A stretch of 64,000 nt of DNA, from assembly GCF_010015585.1 (NCBI RefSeq), contig NW_022985088.1, positions 64,678 through 128,677 of the forward strand. Reading direction: 5' to 3'. Shown piece after piece: positions 11,927-28,417 of the stretch. The position numbers and the translations under genes are program-made. This stretch comes from Eremomyces bilateralis CBS 781.70 (Eukaryota; Ascomycota; Dothideomycetes; Eremomycetales; Eremomycetaceae). Below the pieces are notes generated by a model. That model was not told where the DNA came from. It did no database searches and saw nothing but the letters and a program-made list of their open reading frames with translations. Numbering within the stretch: the first letter of the stretch is position 1; each line of letters opens with the position of its first letter.

Positions 11927-12577
11927 GAGGATCGAGGTTACAACTTATGAGGTAGCGAGGGATCGGGGTAATGCTGTATTATGCAATAGTCCGACTGTAG
12001 TGCGGCGGGGGAGGAGGAGACGTGGAGAGGATTGGAGCTGGGGTGTAGCTGGGGAGGAGGATTTGGCGGGGATTGATGATGGTATGGAGTTGGGGGAGGT
12101 AACAGGTTCGATTTGATGACGGCTGGTCCGACGACACCGGATTTTGTTCGAATAAGATGAACTGGAATCTTTTCCTGGTGCGAGCGAGTCCTTACAAGTA
12201 TACAGTAACGCGAGAAGTGTTGCATAGGTACTTGTAATACATAGAAGAAGTGCGAAGAAGTGGCTCTAATGGTCAGGTCAGAGCTTGAGTCAGCACCGCA
12301 CTTAGAGTACCAGGGGACTACAGAGGAGCGTTCAGCCCTGAAGCCTTCAGCAGTGCGCAATAATGAATTGCAATAATGAAGTGTCTCAACTCTTAGACTC
12401 AGACCGTCGGTTGCATCTCACATCAAAGAAACAAAGATGCCAGTCCACAGTCAACAGAAGGTGCTTGACTGCTTGCAAAAGCCCAAGCTTGCATGGAACC
12501 TGATGCATGATGGTGAAATTGGGGGGAGCTGGTGAGCAACAGCTGGTTCGTAGTTCGTACCGGAGGAGGTGAGGGGC

Positions 12578-12604
12578 TTGCATGAATTGCATGAATTGCA
12601 TGAA
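12578..12604. repeat. Three copies of the 9-base unit TTGCATGAA
   Basis: Three perfect head-to-tail copies of TTGCATGAA run from 12578 to 12604. They lie in the divergent pkaR/snf1 upstream region, about 650 bases from the pkaR ATG. Because 9 bases is a short unit, replication slippage is a sufficient explanation. Confidence 0.85.
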
Positions 12605-13004
12605 TTAATCAATTCGACAGCTCCAAAGGCTCCAAGCGCCCTTCTTCGCCCCCTTCTAGAATCCATCCAGAAGCTCTTGCGAAGCTTCCCAACCAACCCA
12701 GCTGCCAGCTGGAGATGACGTTGACATGGAACATTGGTATTCCGCTACCGGTATTTCCGCTATAGGTGTTCTTTCAGTACGGGTGGTAACCTATACAATA
12801 TGATTAATAAATACCACTGATACCTTGCTGCCTCTGTCTCAAAGCATGATCGGTGCCTATTTTTAGTATTATTCCGCCCAGTGCGGAGTAACTGAAATTT
12901 AAACTGACCTAAAATTGAACAACTGGAACTGTTCCGGGGTTGACCCCAACCCCTCCTGATGCCTTGATGCCTTGATGACTTGGTGCCTTAACTTCTCAGA
13001 ATTT

Positions 13005-13032
13005 GCACGTGATGTCACGTGGTGTCATGTGC
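13005..13032. promoter_or_regulatory. Array of three E-boxes at 10-base spacing
   Basis: CACGTG occurs at 13006-13011 and 13016-13021, and CATGTG at 13026-13031, each starting exactly 10 bases after the one before. The block is close to palindromic overall. One-helical-turn spacing would put all three sites on one face of the DNA. CACGTG is the usual target of bHLH and some bZIP regulators. The array lies about 520 bases before the snf1 ATG. The sequence is clear, the function inferred. Confidence 0.5.
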
Positions 13033-13550
13033 AAGGATTTCCCCAACCTCCTCTCCAATTCTCCCTGTAATCTGTATGCTGCCATCGCATCCTATGCTCT
13101 CCGTAGCTGATAGAGAAGGTCCTAAGAATCTTCCGCGGAACCGTGTGCTTGTACTAAGCGCATTGTAATTAGCTGGGGTCCTTTAGTGGTGGTTGATCTC
13201 ACCTAGCGCCAGAGCAGCCGATTGATAGTCTGTGATCGATTTCCTCGGGCGAGCCGTGGTATATTTACGATCCCTCCTCAACAGTTGTCTCGGCGCCCTT
13301 TGCAAACGGATTCCGCCCAATTCCGTGATAGACCGCATGCTTGTGATCCAGGCAACGCCCAACAAAATCCCCCAGTGCTGTCATCGTTGGGGCTCCACGC
13401 TATTCGCTTTCACTCCGCATGCCCCACTCTCTTTCGCTCTGCACGTCCCACCACACTTCTCCCCATACGCAAACGTCAACTCCATCTTCTCGCTCTCCAT
13501 TGCTTCAAGACCGTCTCGACAACCTCGAGTGACCGCAGGTCTCAAGCAAT

Positions 13551-16198
13551 ATGTCGTCCGCCTTGGACGATGAGGACTTGTCCTTGTCGATCTCGGCACC
13601 CAATCCTCGCCGTACACCGACCGGCCCGCCAGCCGACCCTCGTCATGGCCGGCAGGCGGTCCCCCAAGCGATCCAAACCACGCGAACCGATCCGGCGTCC
13701 AAGAAAGCCCAGCAGCGCATGGGGGCGTACAATATCGTCAAGACTCTCGGAGAGGGTTCATTTGGGAAGGTCAAGCTCGCCGTCCATGCGGTCAGCGGAC
13801 AGAAGGTCGCGCTCAAGATCATCGCCCGTCGAAAGCTGGTGACGCGCGATATGGCCGGCCGGATCGAGAGAGAGATCCAATATTTGCAATTGCTCCGGCA
13901 TCCGCATATCATCAAGCTCTACACTGTCGTGACTACGCCGTCGGACATTGTCATGGTGCTGGAATACGCCGGGGGTGAGCTGTTCGATTATATCGTGCAA
14001 CATGGCCGCATGTCGGAAGAGAAGGCTCGGAGGTTTTTCCAACAGATCATATGTGCGGTCGAATACTGCCATCGCCACAAAATCGTCCATCGAGACTTGA
14101 AGCCGGAGAACTTGCTGCTGGACGAGGACTTGAACGTCAAGATCGCCGACTTCGGCCTCAGCAATATCATGACGGACGGCAATTTTTTGCGAACCAGCTG
14201 TGGCAGTCCCAATTACGCTGCACCGGAGGTCATCTCGGGAAAGCTGTATGCCGGACCAGAAGTCGATGTGTGGAGCTGCGGCGTCATTCTCTATGTCCTC
14301 TTGTGTGGTCGGCTCCCCTTCGACGATGACTATATTCCCTCGCTCTTCAAGAAAATTGCCCAAGGCACGTACTCGATTCCCCCGTATGTCACTCCCGGAC
14401 CTCGACGCATCATCTCGAAAATGTTGGCGGTGAACCCGGTTCACCGCATCACCGTCCAGGAAATTCGAAAGGATCCGTGGTTCAATACGGATCTGTCCCC
14501 GTACTTGCAGATTCCCCCGGAGGAGTTCTACAATACCGGCGTGGACCCAAACAAGGCCATCGACCCTCGCGCGCTGGCTTCGTCGAAGCAGGACGAGGCG
14601 GTACAGAAACTGCATGACACGGTGGTTGGTAAGCTTGGGAAGACGATGGGCTATGGAAAAGACGACGTGCAAGAGGCGTTGGCAAAGGACGAACCTAGTG
14701 CGATCAAAGATGCCTATCTCATCGTGCGCGAGAACCAAATCATGAAGGAAAATCGTAAGTCACAGGCAAGGTCGCAACACAGGCTGCCACATGCTCCCAC
14801 TTACATCGTATGCTAACATCACCGTCAACAGCACTCGTCACCCGGGAAGCTTCACTTCAAGGCTTCGTGGCTCAGTCTCCTCCTCCCGCAAATTCCCACC
14901 TTCCCCAAACCTCTTCATTCTCTCAAGACTCAACTCGTATGCCGCCCGTCATGTCACGCGCCAAAGGCCTGGTCCCCGATCGTGGACAACACAGATCGTC
15001 CCCCGGCGCTCAACCATCCCCCGAACCTCGTCTCCCACAGAGCAAAGTGTCCATCCTCCCGAGCAGCCTTCCTGAATTCCACCGAGCCTACATGGCTGGC
15101 CTTCCCAAGCCCTCCGCGCGACTCGGAAGCCAAACAGAGCTGGATGCGCCCCAGGACCAGCGCCTTCGCTCGTCGGAAGAACAGGCCGCCACCGCTGCGC
15201 GTCTCAAGCCGCATTCCCGTGGTTCGCAGATCAATCTCGAAAAAACCACCAAGCCCGATACGATGACGCCGCTTCCCCCTTCGGCGAGCAAGAAGCCAAG
15301 ACCTACCAAATGGCAATTCGGCATCCGATCCCGCAACGCTCCCGCCGAGGCCATGTTGGCTATCTTCAAGGCTCTCAAGGCCCTGGGCGCCGAATGGGAG
15401 GTCCCCAAGTACCGCAAGCCAGGGCTGCATAACTACCCCAACTATCAAGGCCCCTCCGCAGCCGCGGACGACGCGGATGACCTTCCCCATTTCAGCGACG
15501 ACGATCCCGATCCCGACGTCGAACCTCGCCACCGCCGTCCGTCCGTCTCTCACTCGCGGGGCCCGTCGACCACCGACAGCTCGCGGCTCCCCCGGTACGG
15601 TCCGCACAATGACTTCGGCTATCAAGTCCCCGAGGACATGTGGGTCATACATGCGCGCTTCCGCAAGGGCGGCATGTTCCCCCCGGGCGTCCTTCACCCC
15701 AGCTCCGCGCACTCTAGCCACGTCAACCTCACCGATCTCGACTCCCAACGCCGCAAGTCGGTCGCCACCGACGACGGCCCCGCCGACGCGACCGCCACCC
15801 CGCCCACCCGCGCCGGCAGCGTCGCCACCTCCGTCCAACCCGACGAGAGCGTATACGTCTTCATGACCATCCAGCTGTACAGCATCGAGAAGGAGTTCTT
15901 CCTCGTCGACTTCAAGTGCGCTGGCTACGAACGCATCGTTACCGAGGTCATCTCCGAAGTCACCCGCCAGAAGGCCCACGCCGCCGGCCGTCCGGTGCGC
16001 GAAGGCGATGCGGACTACGAGTTCGCGCGCGTCAACCCGGAGGGCGAGGAGGGCGATGTCGGGGACCATGAGCAGCTGTGGTATCGGGAGCGGAGGGAGT
16101 TTGGTGCGGGCCGCGCGGACGGGGAGAAGAAGGCAACGAGCGCATTTCCGTTCCTGGATGTCGCCGGGGAGCTGATCGCTCAGCTTGCGGAGGGTTAG
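13551..16198 (+). CDS. snf1: SNF1/AMPK catalytic subunit (carbon catabolite derepressing kinase)
   Basis: Two exons: 13551-14754 and 14832-16198, giving 856 residues. This is the alpha subunit of the SNF1 complex, which is activated by glucose limitation. The kinase domain spans about residues 58-312. It has the Gly-rich loop GEGSFGKV at 67-74, Lys89 in VALKI, the catalytic loop HRDLKPEN at 180-187, DFG at 200-202, activation-loop Thr215 in FLRTSCGSP (the upstream-kinase site) and APE at 224-226. A UBA-like autoinhibitory segment follows, interrupted near its end by the single intron. The C-terminal regulatory part contains the conserved KWQFGIRSRN and LKALGAEW motifs. Between them lie long Ser/Pro/His-rich disordered stretches, longer than in yeast Snf1. 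Confidence 0.95.
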
Positions 16199-16534
16199 AT
16201 ACATCATTACGCACCATGATTGAACGAAGGTTTATGCACCAGTCATTTAGGACCTTCGACTGCGACGGTCGGGAAGACCAGCATTATGACTGAGAGGCTC
16301 CGAGGAAACGAACTCCGACGGTCGAGCTTCTATTATGGGATACACACGGAAACATGGATATAATGGGATAAAATTCCGATTAGCATGAGTTATGTAAAGT
16401 ATCAATTAGCGATAACGGAATGAAAAGGTTCAATTCAAATCATCACCGCACCTGACCATCTTTTAGGCATGAAAATCTAGGAAGGCATAGATAAACATTC
16501 AATTCCAGATCTAGACGCTACATACGACATGGTT
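16199..16534. other. Convergent 3' intergenic region between snf1 and arom
   Basis: About 336 bases, AT-richer than its flanks, between two converging stop codons. It should hold both 3' ends. No gene or repeat is seen. Confidence 0.5.
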
Positions 16535-21848
<5,314 letters not shown>

Positions 21849-23316
21849 CTACTCCTCCTCACTCTCATCACTCTCATCCTCCGGCACCACCGCCCGACTC
21901 CTCTCCAACATCTCCTCCTCCCTCTGATCCTGCAACCCCTGCATCAACTCCGCTTCCAGATCCGCCTCTAGATCCGCTTCCAGATCCGCCTCCAGATCCG
22001 CCTCTAGATCTGCCTCCAAACCCGCCTCCAAATCCGCCTCTATCTCATCCATCTCCTCCTCCGGTGACTTCCCCTGCCCCAGCGCCTTATGCGCCGGCGG
22101 CCCAATAGAAATCGGCACAATATCCCGATCCTCGCCTTCGGATGCCTCGTCATCCGAGTCCTCATCCCGCTCGCCGACGGTGCCGAAGTCGATGACCTCC
22201 CTGGACACGTTCCGGGAGTGCGACGGCGTGTGCAGCCGGCTCCCTGGGCTGGCGGAGTCGGCTGCGGAGCGAAGGGAGATGGGCCCGTCGTGGCCCGGGA
22301 GGCCGAAGTTGCGGCGCTTGCGCATGGAGTCGGGGGGGGAGGCGCCGCCGAAGTCGATCTCGAGGCCGCCGGACTTCTCCGGGGGGTCGGGTTCTTCGGT
22401 GTCGGATTCGGAGGAGTCATGGACGTAGTAGGCGGACTTGACGGTCGGTTTGGATGATTTGGTGGGGGCTTTCTTCTTGGGTGGCTCGGAGGGTCTAGTT
22501 GAGGCTCGGCGGTCGAGTCTGACGGTGGGAACTTTGGATGCGGTGGATTGTGCTGGACCAGGGAGTTTGCGCTTATTCACAGTGGACGTAGTTGCCGGCT
22601 TGCGTGTAGGCGGTGGTTTTGTTGCTATCTTCCTTGCTCCCTCTGCTTTCGATATGATGGGAGTCAGCGGCCTCCCGTGTTCATTTGGAGTGGCGTTGCC
22701 CACGCGGGAAGATGGTTCGGGAGACGGGGATTTTCGCGAATGTAGGAAATGACGGTAGTCGAACGGATTCCCTGGGTCGGGATCGGAATCGTTGTCGAGT
22801 TCGGTTTCGTCCGGCCCGTCTCCTACGTCGCCTTTGCTCGACCGCGTAGGTCGGACCTGCGGGTATTGTTCCGATAGCTTCTTCGACGATTTCTCCCATG
22901 GTGCCGATGTCAGGTTGAAGCTGTAGGAGGTAGATAAGGGTTCCAAAGCGCACGTCTGGCTTGCTTGGTCGAATACCAAGATGTAGGACTGCTTAGGCTC
23001 GATCCCTGAGCCCGCGTATTCGAACCGACCTTGGCCCTCGTCTTCCTGTTCGTGAATCGTAAGTCTCGCGGCGGAGCCTTCCTGTGTGAAGGTTGTCTCG
23101 TGGGTTCGACTGGACGATTTCGGTTTATGATTGACTAGGACCCAAGTCAGACATGGTTGCAAGCCGGTTTCTTTGTCTCCTACATTTGATACTGGCAAAC
23201 TTGGGGGAAGGGCGGCGTGGACGACGGATGGAATCGGAAACCCGTAGAGTATATCGTCCATTCTTCGACGGGTCTGGGGCTCGCAATGAGGGGCTCGTCA
23301 CCAAAGGCGACGCCAT
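21849..23316 (-). CDS. ELL-associated factor (EAF) family transcription elongation protein
   Basis: Two exons: 23316-23184 and 23134-21849, giving 472 residues. The 49-base intron uses a GTAGGA donor and CTAG acceptor and joins FASIK to FNHKP, giving an uninterrupted EAF N-terminal domain of about residues 15-125. The domain runs RYTLRVSDSI, then FNHKPKSS, then YILVFDQASQTCALEPLSTSYSF. EAF proteins bind ELL and the super-elongation complex to stimulate RNA polymerase II elongation. The remainder is disordered: basic Pro/Lys/Ser stretches, then an acidic C-terminus. Near the C-terminus an EADL tetrapeptide is repeated eight times, encoded by a 12-base minisatellite, and the protein ends in Asp/Glu/Ser. 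Acidic tails are typical transactivation regions in this family. Confidence 0.8.
21945..22040 (-). repeat. 12-base coding minisatellite (EADL x8) in the EAF gene
   Basis: Eight consecutive 12-base units on the minus strand of the form GAG GCG GAT CTN encode EADL, with variants EAGL and EAEL. All units keep the reading frame, and third-base variation shows the array is not brand new. The array probably varies in copy number between strains. Confidence 0.9.
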
Positions 23317-24096
23317 GCTGAATGCAGCTTTGAGGACAGAACTTCTCGATGCAAACCGGTCGTGAAGGGGAGGATATGAACAATACGGCGATTCCGATCA
23401 ATACTAGGAATAAAGCGAGGCTAAGCGGCGTTTAAGGAAACAAAGGAATCTGCGAATAATACTCAAGCTCTGGCCGAAACGTGACTGAGGCCGGGTGACT
23501 GTGACACGCATGCATAAAGACTCCGAATCCCAACATAATTATGACCCTCAATCAGATGGGTTATGGATAAGTAATGACATTCTTGATGGCCTAACAAATG
23601 GGCCACACTAAACGACCCACTGAGCTTAGAGACCCCGAAGTGCCACGAGACCCCGCGATGTTAATATTAATAACTGACCCTGAAATCTGAATCCGCTGGT
23701 TAGCGGGGCGGCCCATAGCCCAAATCCCAAAGGCTCTAGCCCTGGAGTGTTTCCTCCACAGGGATCAGGGTAACCAGTCAGTATTTAGAACCCGTTTGCA
23801 CGTACATAGTAAGTGGATTTGTAAAGGATGCGGATGATGGGGGCATTGATCACTGTGGAACGTGAAGTTATATCAGAGGTAGGAATATATTTTCGGCTTT
23901 GATATGAAAATGCGAAGTTTGGATAATCCGCCTGACACCCTCTCAGCGGAGCCTATCCGGAACATCTAATACATAACTGACTTGCTACCGCCTACGTCCA
24001 TAAGGCAGTACTTAATTTGACATTGCTCACTATCGCTTTCAAAGACATGGCCCAAAAAGATGATAAGGTTCGAACTGTCGTTCGTTCTCCACCCCC
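23317..24096. other. Intergenic region between EAF start and PEX11 stop
   Basis: About 780 bases: EAF promoter side on the left, PEX11 3' flank on the right. It contains AT-rich stretches and no supported gene. Confidence 0.45.
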
Positions 24097-25021
24097 CTAA
24101 GCGGTCTTCTTCCACACTGAGTACACCCCCAAAAGCGAGCTCACGGTCCCGGCCAGGCCGATGAATCCATCGTCAAATCCGGCGTATCCAAGCGCCGTCG
24201 ATGGCACGGTCAAGTCGCACAGATCGGAGACGAGCTGCATCGTCGTCGCGGTGCGTTCCCTGTTGCGTGTTAGGATTCTCAGAATGACGACCTCTCTCAT
24301 GGGAGACGACTTACCGCTCGAGTTTCTTGCTCTCCACCACACCCTCACCATCCTTCTTGTCCACCGCCGCGGCTCGCTGCTTCAACTGATAGAGAGTGTA
24401 AAGCCCAGCGGTGGTGTTGAACACCAGACCGGCGATCCAGAACTTGTATGCCTCCCTCTGGAGCCTCTTTGCGGCGGAATACGACCTGATCCCCGCGGCA
24501 TCAACCTATATCATTCGTTATCCCGAGTTCGCCAATGCCCACCGCCATAACCTTGGACGACGAAATACATACCACCGTCAAATTATCCAACAGCATATAC
24601 CCCCCATACCCCAACTGCCGTCCCACCGCGCAATACCGCAGCACGGGATCCATGTTCTTCGCGTCGGACGCCTGCGCCGCGGCGCGGAAGTGCTCGACGA
24701 ACTTGCCGATGCGCAGGATCTTGCGCGTCAGACCGAACTGCTTCTTGATGGCATCGAAGGGCGCAATCGTCGAGGTCGGGTGGTTGGTGCGGAAGAGGTA
24801 CCAGGAGAGGAAGCGGGAGAAGAATTGGAGGGTGCGGAGGAGCTTGTCGCGGCCAACTATGGGGGAGAAGTATTGTTAGCGGGACGCGATGGGAGGGACG
24901 CGATTGAGGGTAAGGAGATCTATCCAGTGCAGATGGGGGACAGGCAGTTCGTACCTGTTGTGCCGACATATTTAAGGTAGTGGGAGACCGCGGGGTGGTA
25001 TACGACAGCGTCGGCGACCAT
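24097..25021 (-). CDS. pex11: Peroxisomal membrane protein PEX11 (peroxisome proliferation)
   Basis: Four exons: 25021-24955, 24856-24573, 24505-24315 and 24259-24097, giving 234 residues, the usual PEX11 length. PEX11 inserts an amphipathic helix into the peroxisome membrane and drives its elongation and division. The N-terminus MVADAVVYHPAVSHYLKYV, the conserved GRDKLLRTLQFFSR segment and the FGLTRKILRIGKF segment are typical. Hydrophobic stretches follow around FWIAGLVFNTTAGLYTLY and in the C-terminal GFIGLAGTVSSLLGVYSVW. All four introns/exons stay in frame with GT-AG borders. Confidence 0.93.
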
Positions 25022-25610
25022 TTTGACTCGATGCAGTTGGGACAAGCTACGTGGGATCGATCAGGGTGAGTTCACGGATGACGAAGATGGGTTGAAGATG
25101 GTCAAGATGGATGGTTTTGGTTCATTTACGATTCTTGGGCTTGGGAAATGGGACTGGGACGTGGTGGTCAGGGAACGCTTGTGATTCTACTAAAGAAGCA
25201 ACCTCGGCATCCAAACTTTCCGCGCCGATGTGGCCGATGTGGCCGATGTGGAGAAGTCAACTCCACTGCAGCTACCAGTATTCGCTATGACCATAGTTAT
25301 TAGACATAATACAGACATGTGTTAACCGGTAAATAAATATTCAAGCGATTGTTCTATGCTGGATATATTTCCATATCATCTACGAAGACTAACTGTTCCA
25401 TCCTTAACGGATGATTATGACATTTATTGAGTATGACATCCACCTCATCGACCACCGAGTTGGTCCACGGTCTTTTGGCACTGTTCGGCAAACGCCCCTG
25501 ACAACCCACCCGATCCAAGTGTTCGGATGACGGAACGTGAAAAGATGAGCATCGGCACCGATATCCAACTTCCAAGACTCCAAAAGTCCAAATCCAAAAC
25601 CGCGATCTGC
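25022..25610. other. Intergenic region between PEX11 start and alanine aminotransferase stop
   Basis: About 590 bases. The left part is the PEX11 promoter side and contains three copies of GCCGATGTG at 25224-25250. The right part is the transaminase 3' flank. No gene is supported. Confidence 0.5.
25224..25250. repeat. Three copies of the 9-base unit GCCGATGTG
   Basis: Three perfect head-to-tail copies, about 200 bases upstream of the PEX11 start codon. They could be clustered factor-binding sites or slippage. Nothing in the sequence decides between these. Confidence 0.85.
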
Positions 25611-27178
25611 TCACGAGAATTCCGCCATGAATGCCCGGTGGAATTCGACAATCCGTCCCGTCCACTCGGTCCCCGCCGCCAAAAATGTCGTCCGGAAATG
25701 CAAGGTACCCTCCTTCTGGCCAAATCCGCTACCGGGGACGACGCACACTCCGGTGGCGTCCAGTAGCCGGGAACAATACATCTCGTCGGGTGACCTGCCT
25801 TCCTTCTTGGCCTGCTCGATTGCCTTCGGAGGAAGGTTGATTGTAGGGAAAAGGTACATGGCGCCCTGAGAGCTAGTCAGTATGCATGCAAAGTGGAAAC
25901 GCCGGGGGAGAACTCACAGCCGGGTCCTGGCACTCGACGCCTTCCATGAGTTTGAACGCGTCGAACAGCGCATTGGCTCTCTGCTTCAACCCGAGGAAAA
26001 TGTGGTCATACTCCTGCCGGTACAGTTCGTAGCTCGGGTCCCCTTCCACAGGCGGATTGACCATCATTTCTACAAAGCACTGCCCGAGCACGGGAGGGCA
26101 CAGCTGGATCGAGATGAACTTGTAGATCTGCTCGACCACCAGCGGGTCGAACCCGACGAGCTCCAAATAGCCGCCACGGTGGCCGCATTCGCCAACCATC
26201 CCCTTGCTAATGCTATGTAATGAGACTAGTTCGAGGTGATCGTACGCGCCCGGCGCTTCTTTTTGGAGATCGCGAAGCCCTTGTTTGAACGAGACGAATG
26301 ACCCGATGAACACGTTGGTCTGGTACACCTCGTCGGCGATGACGACCAGCTTCTCTGCCGCGGCGAATTTCAGGACGTTACGGATGTCATCGGGCGACAA
26401 GGTGGCGCCTGTTGGGTTGCCGGGATTGACAACGACAATGGCGCGGACGTCGGTCCCTGCAGCTCGGGCGTCGGTGAGAGATTTCTTGATGGAATTGAGA
26501 TCGGTGCCCCACGCGTGGGATTCCTCCAGATAATATGGTACACAGTGGGCGTTGAGGATGGAGAGGGTGGCGGTATACAGGGGATACTGCGGGATGGGAA
26601 TCAGAATCCCGCTTTCAGGAGAAGCGCAGAGGATGTGGAGCATGGTGTTGACGCCCGATGAGGCGCCCCCGGAAAGATAGATCAGAGACGGGTCTGCAGG
26701 ATATCCATCTCGCTCTATACCAAAATCAACATGCCATTCGTTTCAAGACGTTTACACGTCACTCACTCTCAATGAACTTGGCGACGCTCTCCCGTATTCC
26801 TGGAGCTCCCGTACTTTGGCTATAAGCACCCACACTCTTAACGTCGCCCAGGAGCTTTCGCGCTCGGTCAATCACATCTTGCTTGTACCCCAAACCGCTC
26901 TTCAGCACCTCCTCCTTTTCCAAAAGCCCCGGATGCTCCAGCAGGCTTGCTACCTGGCGGAAGAAGGTAATCGGCTTCTGATCCAGCTGTTGTGGGTTGC
27001 CAATGTTGGCCGCAATGACGGTGTCGAACGGGAGGGAGCCTTTGTCTCCCCTCTCCAGCCGAGCACGGTATTCCTCCGAGCGGACGGCGAGCTCTCCACG
27101 AACGGCATACTGGGCCGCCTTGACATTGGGATTGATATTCTCCAGAATACAACTCCAGGATCCGGCGGTAGATGACAT
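25611..27178 (-). CDS. Alanine aminotransferase (glutamate-pyruvate transaminase)
   Basis: Three exons: 27178-26767, 26714-25918 and 25865-25611, giving 487 residues, the usual length. This is a PLP enzyme interconverting alanine plus 2-oxoglutarate with pyruvate plus glutamate. Class I aminotransferase motifs are in order: the N-terminal [33 protein letters not shown], the substrate and cofactor segment [18 protein letters not shown], the Schiff-base lysine in [16 protein letters not shown], and the C-terminal phosphate-binding arginine segment LHFRTTFL. The ATG at 27178 (MSSTAGSW) is the only in-frame ATG near the start. No clear mitochondrial presequence is visible, so a cytosolic form is likely. 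Confidence 0.94.
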
Positions 27179-28417
27179 AGTTCGACTAGTTGGGAGGGAC
27201 GGCAAAACACTGAACTCGTCTGCGGATCCAAAAAGTCAGACAAAGAATTGAAAATCAAATATATTCGCGCAGTCCCGCGTCCCCTTGGCTTCGGTATATA
27301 TCAGATCAGGTGCGGCACGCGTGACTGGGTGCTTTTTTTCCACCGGTAAAATTTCTGTCGGTGAAAGGACGAGTCACAGCGGTCGAAAGGAAGAACGTTC
27401 GACGCGGATTCCTGCAGCCGGGGACTGCATATGCGGACCAAAAGGAAATGCAATAATGGGGAAGGATGAGGGGACATACGACTCCGTCGGGCTATTAAGG
27501 GACTGGACCTGACCGACGCATCTTCACTAAGTCGGATGGATCGAACCGGTAGTAGACTGCGTGACCGCCTGATCAGCGACATGGAATACATCGGTATCCC
27601 GCGAACTTTGGGGTGGTGACGTGGTGTGGCAATTGGCAGCAACAGCGATATCGCTTATCTAGTTACCACCACCACAGGATCTGTGGACGTTCCTGTAATG
27701 AATGGCAGGAATGAGTGGAATGCCTGTAATTCTGTTGCAACGGCGTCTGAAGGTACCGTGGGGAAGAACTAGAAATGGGCAAACGCGGGTTGATGATCCC
27801 GATGAATTAGCAACTCTCCCAATGAAAAGGAAAACTTTCCGTAGTCTAGCTGGGGGTCGGCATTTCGTCGCCAGGTGGGGCGATTGCGGAGCCGTATGGT
27901 TACTGCCTCGCCAGTCGCGATGGAGAAAAGGTGGTAAAGTTATTAGTGTATATCTTAGTTAGTGATCTTAGTGTATCTTCGTTTCTTTGCCAAAATGAAT
28001 GATGATGGGATTCGGATTTCTCCTGAAACGATTTACGATCCACTGGGAGTGAACACAAGGCAGCCAATCATGGCGGCGTGTTCTATTCGGCCAATCGGAT
28101 CGTGCGTCATTTGATTCTAGTGAAGCATGGTCAATTAGCACGTGGCAAGAAAATTCCTGCTTACTAAATGTCCCCTGAGGCCCTGGCGCCTGGCGGAGTC
28201 TCACAGTCACTGAACATGGAGGATCCTCCGATTGAAATTCAAGGCAACAAGGCTTCCGAATAATTCCGGCTGCAATGCAGCGCATATGCATAAAGATATT
28301 AGTAGGTATGCTATGAACAGAGGAACTGTGAGCAACGAGGACTGACAATCTCATAAACTTAGCAGTCAATAGGCTTCGCTATCCGACGAAGAGCGTCTAT
28401 GCTAAGAGTGCCCTAAA
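27179..28417. other. Intergenic region upstream of the alanine aminotransferase
   Basis: About 1.2 kb. A TATATA hexamer lies at 27295-27300. The right end is the 3' flank of the cap methyltransferase. Only short unrecognised open frames occur. Confidence 0.45.
27295..27300 (-). promoter_or_regulatory. Possible TATA box of alanine aminotransferase
   Basis: TATATA about 117 bases before the start codon, in an otherwise mixed-composition stretch. The position suits a fungal core promoter, but a six-base match alone is weak. Confidence 0.3.

Larger units (their letters stand above)
11927..13550. other. Divergent upstream region shared by pkaR and snf1
   Basis: About 1.6 kb separates the two start codons. 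It holds a 9-base triplicated repeat (12578-12604), an imperfect GATGCCTT repeat (about 12958-12989) and a three-E-box array (13005-13032). The stretch just before the snf1 ATG is pyrimidine-rich. No gene is supported. Confidence 0.55.

Noticed and set aside
13758-16207. Long minus-strand open frames (326 and 417 codons) opposite snf1
   Set aside because: They are antisense shadows of the GC-rich kinase gene. The plus strand carries all kinase motifs.
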